Of a stretch of 35,210 nucleotides of DNA, positions 1 through 9,077 are shown piece after piece. Location: the NCBI GenBank assembly GCA_035260485.1, contig DATFVC010000034.1:1-35210 (forward strand), given 5' to 3'. Positions within the stretch are counted from its first letter, which is position 1; the number at the start of each line of letters is the position of its first letter. The translations under genes were made by a program, and so were the position numbers. The notes beneath the pieces are model-generated. The model had not been told where the DNA came from and did no database searches. It saw only the letters and a list, made by a program, of their open reading frames with translations. This DNA comes from VRUE01 sp035260485. Its GTDB lineage: Bacteria > Actinomycetota > Thermoleophilia > Solirubrobacterales > 70-9.

Positions 1-1212
1 GCTCGTCGCCAGCTCGGCTCGTGGACCGACGGTGACCGTGTTCTCGGCGGCGTTGGTGGCGAGCACATAGAGCGGCTCCGCTGAGGAGACACCGATGCCG
101 CGCCGCTGTCCGACCGTGAAGTTGTGGTGACCGCGATGGCGGCCGACCGCCTGCCCGCTGCGGTCGAGCACCGCGCCCTCGCGCTCGCCGAGCCCGCCAT
201 GGCGGCGCAGGAACCGCGCCTTGCCCTGGCCGGCGAGGAAGCAGAGGTCCTGGCTCTCAGGCTTCTTGGCGACCGCGAGGTCGTGGCGGGAGGCGATCTC
301 GCGCACCTCCGGCTTGCTCAGCTCGGTGAGCGGGAAGCGCAGGCGGTCGAGCATCGCCGGCGGCAGAGCGGCGAGCATGTAGCTCTGGTCCTTGGAGCGG
401 TCGGAGGCGGCGGCGAGCAGCGGGCCGTCGCCGTCCTCGACGATCCGGGCGTAATGGCCGGTGACCAGGTAGTCGGCGCCGAGGCGCGCGGCGAGGTCGA
501 TCATCGCCGCGATCCGCACCTCGCCGTTACAGACGATGCAGGGATTCGGGGTGGCGCCCGCTCCATATCCGTCGAGGAAGGCACCGACGACACGACGCCG
601 GAACTCCTCCTCGAGATCGAGGGTGAGGTGCGGGATACCGAGCGAGTGGGCGACCGCCCTGGCGCCGAGAACCGCCTCCGGCGAGCAGCAGGCCTTGGCG
701 CCGTCGGTCTCCGGATCGGCCCAGAGCTTCAGGGTGACGCTGAGCACATCCGCTCCGCGCTCGCGTTCGAGCAGAGCGGCGACGGTGCTGTCGACGCCGC
801 CGGACATCGCGATCAGGACGCGTCCCTCCCGCGGGGCGGCGAGCGTCTCCGAGGACGCAGCAGCGCTCGCAAGAGCCCGATGCAGCGCGTCTGCCGCGAG
901 CTGGGCGGCATGGCGCTTCGCGGACGTCAGTCCGCCAACTGCCTCATCCACCTCCACAGTCCCAATCCGCGCCGCCTCGATGACGGGCTCGCCCTCGACC
1001 ATCTCGGCAACAGCCGCAGTGGCCGCCCGCGTCGCCCCACAGCCCTCTGCGTCAAAGCTCACGGCAGCGATATGGCCGCCCTCAAGCCCGAGCGACACCC
1101 GCGCGAGATCCCCACAAGCCGCCCCACCGGCCGCTCCGGTGAAAGCGCCGTCGAGCGGCGGACCCAACCGAGTCTCGTCTCGCAAGTAGTGGTCAAGCAG
1201 CTCTCGACTCAT
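1..1212 (-). CDS. mnmA: IscU/NifU-like domain fused to tRNA 2-thiouridylase MnmA (3' end cut by window)
   Basis: The gene runs off the left edge; 404 codons are visible from ATG 1212. Residues ~130-404 are MnmA, which uses ATP and a persulfide relay to thiolate U34 of Lys/Glu/Gln tRNAs. The PP-loop SGGVDS is at 137-142, the TPNPCIVCN block at ~221-229 carries catalytic Cys228, and the partner Cys324 sits in SQDLCF. Residues 1-~115 are not part of ordinary MnmA. They match the IscU/NifU-N scaffold: LLDHY, ACGD (Cys33, Asp35) and EGCG (Cys58). The third scaffold cysteine is replaced by Ala102 in KRHAAQLA. The frame is open throughout, so this is a true fusion. I infer a built-in sulfur or Fe-S docking domain. 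The start lies inside the 3' end of the upstream gene, and a TACGCT box sits 6 bp before ATG, so it may have its own leaderless promoter. Confidence 0.9.
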   Translation of the reverse strand, partial: MSRELLDHYLRDETRLGPPLDGAFTGAAGGAACGDLARVSLGLEGGHIAAVSFDAEGCGATRAATAAVAEMVEGEPVIEAARIGTVEVDEAVGGLTSAKRHAAQLAADALHRALASAAASSETLAAPREGRVLIAMSGGVDSTVAALLERERGADVLSVTLKLWADPETDGAKACCSPEAVLGARAVAHSLGIPHLTLDLEEEFRRRVVGAFLDGYGAGATPNPCIVCNGEVRIAAMIDLAARLGADYLVTGHYARIVEDGDGPLLAAASDRSKDQSYMLAALPPAMLDRLRFPLTELSKPEVREIASRHDLAVAKKPESQDLCFLAGQGKARFLRRHGGLGEREGAVLDRSGQAVGRHRGHHNFTVGQRRGIGVSSAEPLYVLATNAAENTVTVGPRAELATS

Positions 1213-1218
1213 GCCCAC

Positions 1219-1224
1219 AGCGTA
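1219..1224 (-). promoter_or_regulatory. Putative -10 box for leaderless mnmA transcript
   Basis: TACGCT (TANNNT form) lies exactly 6 bp before the mnmA ATG, so transcription would begin at or next to the start codon. It belongs to a series of similarly placed boxes in this window. No convincing -35 is visible. Confidence 0.4.
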
Positions 1225-2108
1225 GAGCCGTACGTAGATCCGCGGCAATCCTCGTCTCGTCGTTGCAAAGCTGGCGCCAGGTGATCCGTATCACCCGCCA
1301 GCCGTCGATCATGAGCAATCTGTCCCGCTCGCGATCAGCCTCGAACGCCTGGCGCGTCCCATGCACAGCCCGCCCGTCAAGCTCGATTATCAAGCGCTCG
1401 TCCCGCCAGAGACAATCGACCGAGAAGAACCGACCGCCGGCAGCAATGTCCGCGTTGAATCGTCCCCGTGGCAACCCATAAGAATCGACTAGCGAGGCAA
1501 AGCGCTCCTCCAGATCGTTTTTGGTGACTCCGCGGGCCGCAGGTTCTTCGCCCAGCAGAGCGCGCAGAATCGCGGATCCACGGCGCCGCGGGTACCGCGC
1601 GAGCAGGTCCGGAATGGACAAGCGGTCGGTCAAGCCCTGCACTTCGACCTCGTTGAAAGCCCGCTCAAGCTGCGGCCGGGACACGACAGCCGCCAGATCG
1701 AGGATCGTCCGGGGGGCTGACGTCACCGGAATGCCGTCGAGGTTCCCGACCTCATCCGGAGGCAGGGTCGAGCGATGAACGCAAATGCCGACCTGGCCTC
1801 GCCACCCCCGCGGGATCGTCACTTCCGGGAAGATCGCGACCCGAGGCTGCAATCCCCAGAGATGGGACGCGGATCGATGACTCAAGACCGAGCCGTGCCC
1901 GGCCGCCAGGGTTGCTGCCTTCCACCGGCCGTGTATTCCGAGCAGAGGATGACCAACCGCATAGATCCCCCGATGCACCGGGTGTAGCGCGCCGCGCCGG
2001 ACGCGGCTCGCGATCGCCCCCGCACCCGGCAAACGCGAGCAGCTGCTGGCGCGCAACCACCCCGTGCTGCTGGGCTGCCAACTCGGCAATCGACCGATCG
2101 AGTCCATC

Positions 2109-2138
2109 CGCCCCCCGTTGTGTATCTGTGGGATGCAA
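2109..2138 (-). repeat. 30-bp dispersed motif, copy 1
   Basis: On the minus strand this reads TTGCATC..CA.AGAT.CACAACGGGGGGCG. It matches 27817-27846 (plus strand) at 27 of 30 positions. Here it covers the possible translation start of the DUF559 gene. It could be a promoter/leader module copied with such genes, or a small repetitive element. Confidence 0.6.
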
Positions 2139-2274
2139 GATGGGGGTCGCGTCGCCATGAAAGCGCCGAGCTGAGAGCTCGTTGACCATGGCCACGAGGA
2201 TGATGGGTCTCAGCGCACGTGTGGCGCGCTGAATGTGAAATCTCTCCCCAAACGTCCTGTCGGACCAGACCCGC

Positions 2275-2434
2275 AAAAAAGAGGCCCCAACCCGCCGTTG
2301 CCGCCCCTGGCTTTGATCCCTTGAAGAAAAGGGTGGGCGCCTCCTCCGGATCCCACAGGACCAAGAGAGATCGGCCCCCGCGCCGTTTGTGTTGGGTCAA
2401 ACGGTGGGACGGCTCTCGCACGGGCTCGAGCCTC
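2275..2434 (-). ncRNA. ssrS: Probable 6S RNA
   Basis: This ~160-nt minus-strand stretch has no credible gene. Its ends pair over 14 positions with one mismatch: GAGGCTCGAGCCCG at 2434-2421 against CGGGTTGGGGCCTC at 2294-2281. Six U residues follow, like an intrinsic terminator. The 3' half holds CAAGGGATCAAAGCC then GGGGCGGCAA, close to the conserved 3' side of 6S RNA (CAAGGGTTACAGCC, GCGGCGGCA in E. coli, from memory). The long stem with an internal bubble fits the RNA that binds the sigma-70 holoenzyme. TACGGT at 2447-2442 is a fitting -10 box. The call rests on stem and motif recognition only. Confidence 0.7.
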
Positions 2435-2506
2435 GGCGCAACCGTACCACCGCGCGGCCTCCGTGGCGACTGGAGGTCGGTCCAGCCCGCACTCGTCCAA
2501 TCGCTC

Positions 2507-2800
2507 TCAGTCGAGGTTGGAGAGCAGGAACTCGGCCTCGCTCCAGTCGTCCCCCCGCACCCTCAGGGCGATGTCACCGCGGCCGAAGCGGTCGATGGGC
2601 CAGTCCGCAGTCAGGACGGCTTCGATTTCAGCCTCTTCCAAGGCCTGGTGCCAGGCCCGCGCCGTACGCACGTCGCCGAAGTCGCGCACGACCTCCCAGG
2701 AGTCGAAGGCTGGGTCGTCGACGTGGACCGGAGTCTTCCCGGGGCCAGGTTGGCGGCCTCGGCGGACGAGACGAAAGCGATCGAGGAGGCTCATGGCCAT
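2507..2800 (-). CDS. DUF2007-like small putative signal-transducing protein
   Basis: 97 aa. A basic N terminus is followed by a compact alpha/beta fold with the pattern common to DUF2007-like proteins: TARAWHQALEEAEIEAVLTAD, then IALRVRGDDWSEAEFLLSNLD. Such proteins look like single-domain regulators; no reaction is known. It lies 39 bp downstream of aspS on the same strand and just upstream of the 6S-like RNA, so it is probably the last gene of a hisS-aspS operon. ATG 2800 and ATG 2794 are both possible starts. No membrane segment or catalytic motif is visible. Confidence 0.7.
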   Translation of the reverse strand: MAMSLLDRFRLVRRGRQPGPGKTPVHVDDPAFDSWEVVRDFGDVRTARAWHQALEEAEIEAVLTADWPIDRFGRGDIALRVRGDDWSEAEFLLSNLD

Positions 2801-2839
2801 ATCTTGACCACTCTTTTCTCCGGGGGAATCGATCCGGGC

Positions 2840-4632
<1,793 letters not shown>

Positions 4633-4636
<4 letters not shown>

Positions 4637-5877
4637 TGCTTCCCCCCGCCAATCGCCTCGACCAGACGAGCCGGGTCGACCGGCCGCTGCTCACCGCTCG
4701 CCATGTCGCGGAGCTGAGCCGAGCCATCGGCCTCGAGGATCAGCACACGGCGGGCGCCGATCCGATCAGCGTGCTTGAGCTGACCCTTCAGCCCCCGCCC
4801 GGCGAGATCAACCTCGGCAGTGAGCCCCGCGTGGCGCAGCTCACTCACGAGCGCCAGCGCCCGCCGCCGCTGGCCGGGGTCGGCGACGGCTAGGAAGGCG
4901 TCGCGGCCCACCGTCTCCTCGGCCTCGCCCAGAGCCAGCAGTATGCGCTCGATCCCGGCCGCCCAGCCGACCGCCGGCGTCGACGGCCCACCCAGCTGCT
5001 CGATCAGCCCGTCGTAGCGGCCGCCTCCGCCGACCTCCGACTGCGCGCCGAGCTCGTCGCAGACGAAGGAGAAGATCGTCCGCGTGTAGTAGTCGAGGCC
5101 GCGTACCAGAGTCGGGTCGATCTCGAAGGCGATCCCCGCTGCCTCGAGCAGAGCGCGGACCTCGTCGAAGTGCTCGGCGTCCTCGCCCTCGAGTCGCTCG
5201 ACGATCGTCGGCGCCCTCGCCATCACTCCCCGCGTCCCCTCGTCGTCGGCATCGAAGGCACGCAGCGGATTGATCTCGATCCGCTCGCGCACGTCTTTGG
5301 ACAGCTCAGCCTCGTGGGTGCGCAGGTGGGCTTTCAACTCCTCCAGATAGGAACTGCGCGCCTGGGGGGAGCCGAGACTGCCCAACCGCAGCTCGACACC
5401 CGGCACGCCGAGCTCGGCGAGGAGGTCGGAGAGCAGCATGATCGCCTCGGCGTCGGCAAGCGGAGAATCGGCGCCGATCGCCTCGGCGCCGAGCTGATGG
5501 AACTGGCGGTAGCGCCCGGCCTGCGGGCGCTCGTGACGGAAGAACGGTCCAACGTAGGACAGCTTCACCGGCTGCGCCAACTTGTGCATGCCGTGCTCGA
5601 GGTAGGCGCGGCAGATCGGCGCGGTCCCCTCCGGGCGCAGGGTGATGCTCCGGCCACCCTTGTCCTCAAAGGTGAACATCTCCTTGCGCACGATGTCGGT
5701 GGAGCGGCCGACACCGCGCTCGAACAGCTCGGTGTCCTCGAAGGCCGGCGTCGCAATCGGCTCGTAGCCGGCACGGGCGAAGATAGCCGCAGCCGCCGCT
5801 TCGATCCGCCCGCGAGCGCGGGCGTCTGCCGGTAGGACGTCGAAGGTCCCGCGGGGGGCCTGGTACTTGCTCGCCAT
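4633..5877 (-). CDS. hisS: Histidine--tRNA ligase
   Basis: 414 aa, normal for bacterial HisRS. It attaches histidine to tRNA-His in the cytoplasm. Class II motif 2 appears as TLRPEGTAPICRAYLEHGM (~79-97). The histidine-binding blocks are LVRGLDYYTRTIF and SEVGGGGRYDGL, motif 3 is AVGWAAGIERILLAL, and the C terminus is the alpha/beta anticodon domain (DLAGRGLKGQLKHADRIGAR). The gene heads the hisS-aspS operon. A TAAGGT box ends 9 bp before ATG 5877, so the leader would be only a few nucleotides. Confidence 0.96.
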
Positions 5878-5886
5878 CGTGGCGCG

Positions 5887-5892
5887 ACCTTA
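5887..5892 (-). promoter_or_regulatory. Putative -10 box of hisS
   Basis: TAAGGT lies 9 bp before the hisS ATG in a 39-bp intergenic space. That predicts a leader of about 0-3 nt. No clear -35 is seen. Confidence 0.4.
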
Positions 5893-5916
5893 CCTGCGCG
5901 AAGCGCGGATAGACCC

Positions 5917-6561
5917 TTAGCGTGCCAGCTCGGCGAGGAAGGGGTTGCTGGCGCGCTCGGCGCCGAGTGTGGTGACGCCCATGTGCCCCGGGTAGACGCC
6001 GGTCTCCGGTGAATGGGACTCGAGCAGATGGCGGATCGATTGCATCAGGGTCGGGCCGTCGCCGCCGGGCAAGTCGATGCGGCCGACCGACCCCTTGAAG
6101 AGCACGTCGCCGGAGAACATCGCCTCCTCGCCGCGCACCGAATAGGTGACGTGGCCGGGGCTGTGGCCGGGCGTGAAGATGACGTCGACTGTCATTCCGG
6201 CCAGCTCCAACGTCTCACCTCCATTCAAGGACTCATCGGCCTCGTAGCTTTCATAGGGACCAATCCCGGGAATCGGGACGTAGGCCATGATGTCGGCAAG
6301 TAGAGGTCGCTCCATCTCCGGGCAGTAGACCGGGGCGCCAGTGACCGTCGCCACCGGCGCCACAGCGCCGATGTGGTCGAAGTGACAGTGGGTGATCAGA
6401 ATCGCGTCGATCTTCGTCCCCATCTCCTCGACCTTGGCGAGGATGCGGTCGGGCTCGTCGCCGGGATCGACGATCAGCCCGCTGCCGGAGCCCTCGCGCC
6501 GCAGCACGAAGCAATTCTCCGCGACCGGCCCGACGGTGAGCATCTGAACGTCGAGGCTCAC
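5917..6561 (-). CDS. Metallo-beta-lactamase-fold hydrolase (glyoxalase II-like)
   Basis: 214 aa from GTG 6561. The two-metal site is complete: ITHCHFDHIG (HxHxDH), FTPGHSPGHV, MFSGDVLF and VYPGHMG. Length and pattern fit the stand-alone glyoxalase II-like/YcbL group of thioester or persulfide hydrolases. The substrate cannot be told from sequence. The GTG overlaps the stop of the upstream membrane-protein gene (GTGA), showing translational coupling and deciding this start. An open frame extends upstream of GTG but is only the shadow of that gene. Confidence 0.88.
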   Translation of the reverse strand: MSLDVQMLTVGPVAENCFVLRREGSGSGLIVDPGDEPDRILAKVEEMGTKIDAILITHCHFDHIGAVAPVATVTGAPVYCPEMERPLLADIMAYVPIPGIGPYESYEADESLNGGETLELAGMTVDVIFTPGHSPGHVTYSVRGEEAMFSGDVLFKGSVGRIDLPGGDGPTLMQSIRHLLESHSPETGVYPGHMGVTTLGAERASNPFLAELAR

Positions 6562-6923
6562 CCCTTCTCCCCGCTGCGGATGCGGGCCCGCTCGCGGCGC
6601 CGCCACATCATCGTGTCGATGTAGTAGCCGGCGGGGATGTAGAAGACGAGCATGAAGGCGCCGAGGCCGAACGCGGCCCCGGGCGCGCGTTTGAAGATCA
6701 GCATCAGCAGCGCCGTGAAGACGACGGCGGCGACCACGCCGCGGGTGATGGCGCTGCGCCAGGTCGGCGGAGCGTCGACCTTGGCTGAGCTCTTGCGGCC
6801 AGTGCGGGCGCGCGCCTTGGCCTCCTCGCGAGTGCGGGGGCGGCCGGCGCGCCGGTTCGGATCGACCCGTCCTCCCTGCGTCCCCCGGTGCTTGCGGCGG
6901 CGCTTCTTTCTGGTCTGGGCCAT
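6558..6923 (-). CDS. Small membrane protein, basic N terminus, unknown
   Basis: 121 aa. Residues 1-~55 are very rich in Arg/Lys (MAQTRKKRRRKHRGTQGG start) and probably face the cytoplasm. Two hydrophobic segments follow (GVVAAVVFTALLMLIF and AFGLGAFMLVFYIPAGYYI), then a short basic tail. I do not recognise a named family. It is coupled by a 4-nt overlap to the metallo-hydrolase. TAGATT lies 6 bp before ATG, a leaderless-type start. Confidence 0.75.
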   Translation of the reverse strand: MAQTRKKRRRKHRGTQGGRVDPNRRAGRPRTREEAKARARTGRKSSAKVDAPPTWRSAITRGVVAAVVFTALLMLIFKRAPGAAFGLGAFMLVFYIPAGYYIDTMMWRRRERARIRSGEKG

Positions 6924-6929
6924 ACCCGG

Positions 6930-6935
6930 AATCTA
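6930..6935 (-). promoter_or_regulatory. Putative -10 box for a leaderless transcript
   Basis: TAGATT is followed by exactly 6 bp and the ATG at 6923. This is the same geometry as at the mnmA, ABC exporter and TrkA-N genes in this window. Confidence 0.45.
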
Positions 6936-6957
6936 GACGAACAGCGGGCCCGGCCAC

Positions 6958-7848
6958 TCAGGGCAGAGCCTTGAGCCGCCGCTCGATCGTCCGCAGCTCC
7001 GGGTCGAAGTCTCGAATCGGCACGTCCTCTGGATAGCCGGACAGGGCGGCGGCTGGAACCAGGCCCACCAGCTCCGCCGCCACCGGCCGAGCCCCGAGCC
7101 CGGCGGCAAGCTCGCGGACCCGTTCGACGATCGTCCCCAGCGTCACGGCGGTCGGGTCGTGGACGTTGGTGGAGACCTGAACGCGGCCGCTGGATAGCGG
7201 TAGGCCGACCGCTCGCACACCGGGCAAACCCCCGCCAGACTCGCGCAGGCCGGCGGCAACTGCACGCGCCAGGTCGAGATCGCCGCTGTCGAGCTCCACG
7301 TTGAAGGCACCCAATGGCGGGCGGGCCGTGACGAGCGTCGCACCCGCCGTGCGGTGCGGGGCCTCGGGGCCCCGATCGGGGCGCAACTCGCCCGACTCCA
7401 TCCGCAGCCAGAGCTCGGCCAGGCCGCCATTGCGAAAGTAGGCTCGCTCGATGTGCGCAGGGCCGCTGGCCAAGTCGCCATAGAGGAAGACGGGGACGCC
7501 GAGGTCGCCAATCTCACCGGCAACCTCGATCGCCGTTGCCCGGGCCGAGTCGCGATCCTCGAGGCTGGTCCAGACCACGGGACAGACGTCAAGCGCCCCG
7601 ATTGCCGGATGAACACCGTCATGCGCGTTCATGTCGATCGAGCGAACAGCCTCGGCTGCGCCTCGGGCCAACGCCACCTTCAGCGCCGTCGCCTCACCGG
7701 CGAGCGTGAAGACCGTCCTGTTGTGGTCAGGATCGCTGTGGTGGTCGAGCAGGTTCACGCCTGTGGAGAAGGCACGCTCGATGACTCCAATCCGCGCTGC
7801 CACGCGGCCCTCTGAGACGTTCGGAACGGCAAGCAGCCGCGGCGCCAC
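6958..7848 (-). CDS. ftcD: Glutamate formimidoyltransferase family protein
   Basis: 296 aa, matching the formiminotransferase N plus C subdomains of FTCD without the cyclodeaminase domain. The family moves a formimino (or formyl) group between glutamate and tetrahydrofolate at the end of histidine breakdown. Visible family marks are LLAVPNVSEGR at the N terminus, LLDHHSDPDHNRTVFT, MNAHDGVHPAIGALDVCPVV with the catalytic-type His, PVFLYGDLA, and a C-terminal block QVSTNVHDP. No other histidine-degradation gene is in the window. It lies 3 bp after the M29 peptidase gene, so they share an operon. Exact substrate is inferred from family. Confidence 0.85.
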   Translation of the reverse strand: MAPRLLAVPNVSEGRVAARIGVIERAFSTGVNLLDHHSDPDHNRTVFTLAGEATALKVALARGAAEAVRSIDMNAHDGVHPAIGALDVCPVVWTSLEDRDSARATAIEVAGEIGDLGVPVFLYGDLASGPAHIERAYFRNGGLAELWLRMESGELRPDRGPEAPHRTAGATLVTARPPLGAFNVELDSGDLDLARAVAAGLRESGGGLPGVRAVGLPLSSGRVQVSTNVHDPTAVTLGTIVERVRELAAGLGARPVAAELVGLVPAAALSGYPEDVPIRDFDPELRTIERRLKALP

Positions 7849-7851
7849 CGC

Positions 7852-8808
7852 TCAGACGACCAGCTCTCCGGCCCGCACTACCGTGGAGCCGTCGATCTCC
7901 ACGGTCGGTCGCAACACGACGCAGTCGAGATGGACCGGCACCTGGACCGTGCCGCCGATCGCCGCGGAAGCGCCGAAAGCGACGTGTGCGGTCCCGAGGA
8001 TCTTCTCGTCCTCGAGGACGTTGCCGGTTAGGGTCGCGCTTTCGTTGGTGCCGATGCCGAGCTCGGCGACATTGGTGCCCTCGGGGCCATGTTCTGTGAG
8101 CAGCTCCAGCAGTCGCGCTCCGTCGGATCCGGTCGCCTCGGTCAGGTGTCCAGCGCGAATGGTCAGCTCGACCGGCTCGGCGAGCCTGCCGATGCCGGCG
8201 ATCGAGCCATCGATGACCAGCGTCCCCTCTGCCGTCCCCTCGAAAGGCGCGATGAAGGCCTCCCCACAGGGGATGTTGCCGAAGGCGCCGCGCATGTTCA
8301 GCGCCCCAGCGTCGACTATCGCGGTACGATCCTCCAGTCCGAGCCGCAGGTCGGAACCGTGCGCGCAGGTGATCCTTGCCTCGGCGCCCGCCCCGAGCGC
8401 GCGACCGACCGAGGCGCCTCGTTTTCGCAGCAGCCTCAGATCTGCAGCCATTACGCGGGCGAGCATCTCACCGGTTACGCCAGGCATCGAGGCGACCCGC
8501 ACGCCCGCTTCAGTGGCGGCGCGACGCGCTTCGGTATGGGAAATGGACTGGATCGTCGGCGCGATGACGATGTCGACCGCGAGCATTGCGGCGGCGACGG
8601 ACCGCGGCGGCTCGGCGGCATGCGATTCTCGCTCGGAGATAACCGCCAACGTCGCTTCGCCACCCTCGCCCTGTGCGTTGATCCGCAGCAGCGCTCCGAG
8701 CTCTTCAGTGATCGGATTGCAGATCACGAGCACCTCTTCGGAGGGGTTCAGATCCAGGCAATCCCGGATCAGCGTGCTGACTGCCCTATCCAGAGCGCTA
8801 CCCATCAC
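7852..8808 (-). CDS. M29-like aminopeptidase
   Basis: 318 aa. The sequence follows Peptidase_M29 (AmpS/AmpT-type metallo-aminopeptidase): an N-terminal Rossmann-like half (VLVICNPITEELGALLRINA), then the metal-binding half with NIPCGEAFIAPFEGTAEG (Glu ligand), ELGIGTNE, EDEKILGTAHVAFG (Glu and His) and HLDCVVLRPTV (His-x-Asp). It is shorter than the ~400-aa thermophile enzymes, so the substrate may differ; related folds include the ring-cleaving dioxygenase NicX. The start is GTG 8808 or the adjacent ATG 8805. TAGCCT lies 7 bp before GTG, favouring GTG and a leaderless mRNA. Confidence 0.8.
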   Translation of the reverse strand: MMGSALDRAVSTLIRDCLDLNPSEEVLVICNPITEELGALLRINAQGEGGEATLAVISERESHAAEPPRSVAAAMLAVDIVIAPTIQSISHTEARRAATEAGVRVASMPGVTGEMLARVMAADLRLLRKRGASVGRALGAGAEARITCAHGSDLRLGLEDRTAIVDAGALNMRGAFGNIPCGEAFIAPFEGTAEGTLVIDGSIAGIGRLAEPVELTIRAGHLTEATGSDGARLLELLTEHGPEGTNVAELGIGTNESATLTGNVLEDEKILGTAHVAFGASAAIGGTVQVPVHLDCVVLRPTVEIDGSTVVRAGELVV

Positions 8809-8815
8809 TTACACA

Positions 8816-8821
8816 AGGCTA
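8816..8821 (-). promoter_or_regulatory. Putative -10 box of the peptidase-formiminotransferase operon
   Basis: TAGCCT lies 7 bp before GTG 8808 in the space between this operon and the divergent tRNA gene. No Shine-Dalgarno sequence is present, consistent with leaderless expression. Confidence 0.4.
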
Positions 8822-8909
8822 TTCGGCCCAACGGGCGCCTGCGTTCACCCTGGACACAAGGAATTTCCGCCACTCGACGCCCCAGCCCACCGGTAGCATC
8901 CCCGTCCCG

Positions 8910-8983
8910 GCCGGAGTAGCTCAGCTGGTTAGAGCAGCGGAATCATAATCCGCGTGTCGGGGGTTCGAGTCCCTCCTCCGGCA
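8910..8983 (+). tRNA. tRNA-Met (anticodon CAT)
   Basis: 74 nt. The acceptor stem GCCGGAG pairs with CTCCGGC. The D arm is GCTCAGCTGGTTAGAGC. The anticodon stem GCGGA/TCCGC encloses loop ATCATAA with CAT, and the T arm carries GGTTCGAGTCC. The discriminator is A at 8983, with no encoded CCA. CAT could also be the modified tRNA-Ile2, which sequence alone does not exclude. It is the attachment site of the integrated element: its 3' part is duplicated at 14468. Confidence 0.93.
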
Positions 8984-8985
8984 TC
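8938..8985 (+). repeat. attL: 48-bp attachment-site repeat (tRNA 3' half)
   Basis: From CGGAATCATAATCC in the anticodon arm through the discriminator to GCATC, identical to 14468-14515. The flanking bases differ (G before here, C before the other copy), which sets the repeat limits. Confidence 0.93.
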
Positions 8986-8998
8986 GCATTCTAGAGCC

Positions 8999-9027
8999 AA
9001 AAGCGCCGCCCGAGAGGCGGCGCTTTT
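8999..9027. terminator. Perfect 12-bp stem terminator-like hairpin
   Basis: AAAAGCGCCGCC, a 5-nt loop CGAGA, then GGCGGCGCTTTT. With A and T runs on both sides it can act in both directions. It could end the tRNA transcript and shield the element from it, and stop the minus-strand gene at 9078-9698. Confidence 0.75.
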
Positions 9028-9032
9028 GCTTT

Positions 9033-9053
9033 CGGGTCAAGGTCTGGGTCAAG
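9033..9053 (+). repeat. Paired GGGTCAAG repeats, putative left integrase arm sites
   Basis: GGGTCAAG occurs at 9034-9041 and 9046-9053, 12 bp apart and about 50 bp inside attL. The same octamer occurs three times at 11-bp steps near attR in the same orientation. The context CGGGTCAAGGTC..GGGTCAAGGAA is almost the same at both ends. Confidence 0.5.
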
Positions 9054-9077
9054 GAAATGCAGGCGGGATGCAGAGTC

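Larger units (their letters stand above)
1193..2158 (-). pseudogene. AbiEi-N / DUF559 (Vsr-like) protein, frameshifted near the N terminus
   Basis: The downstream frame encodes a helix-turn-helix/AbiEi-like N region (RRGALHPVHRGIYAVGH) followed by a DUF559 domain with the PD-(D/E)XK pattern: SVDCLW, IIELDGRAVH, EADRERD and WRVIRITWRQL. Members of this family start with a motif such as IAELAxxQHGVVxRxQLLA. Here that motif (SIAELAAQQHGVVARQQLLA) is present but in the neighbouring frame. Removing one A from the AAA at 2031-2033 joins the halves as ARQQLLALPGAGAIASRV. The gene is therefore either broken by a 1-nt insertion or carries a sequencing error. In the upstream frame ATG 2189 and TTG 2138 are possible starts. 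The family is often called a putative antitoxin/nuclease; its function is uncertain. Confidence 0.65.

Noticed and set aside
124..1284. Long plus-strand open frame opposite mnmA
   Set aside because: The minus strand gives a fully motif-complete IscU-MnmA protein; the plus frame is low-complexity and a GC-rich shadow.
5917..6957. A longer 346-codon metallo-hydrolase
   Set aside because: The first ~132 codons lie in the wrong frame of the membrane-protein gene; GTG 6561 with a GTGA overlap is a better start.
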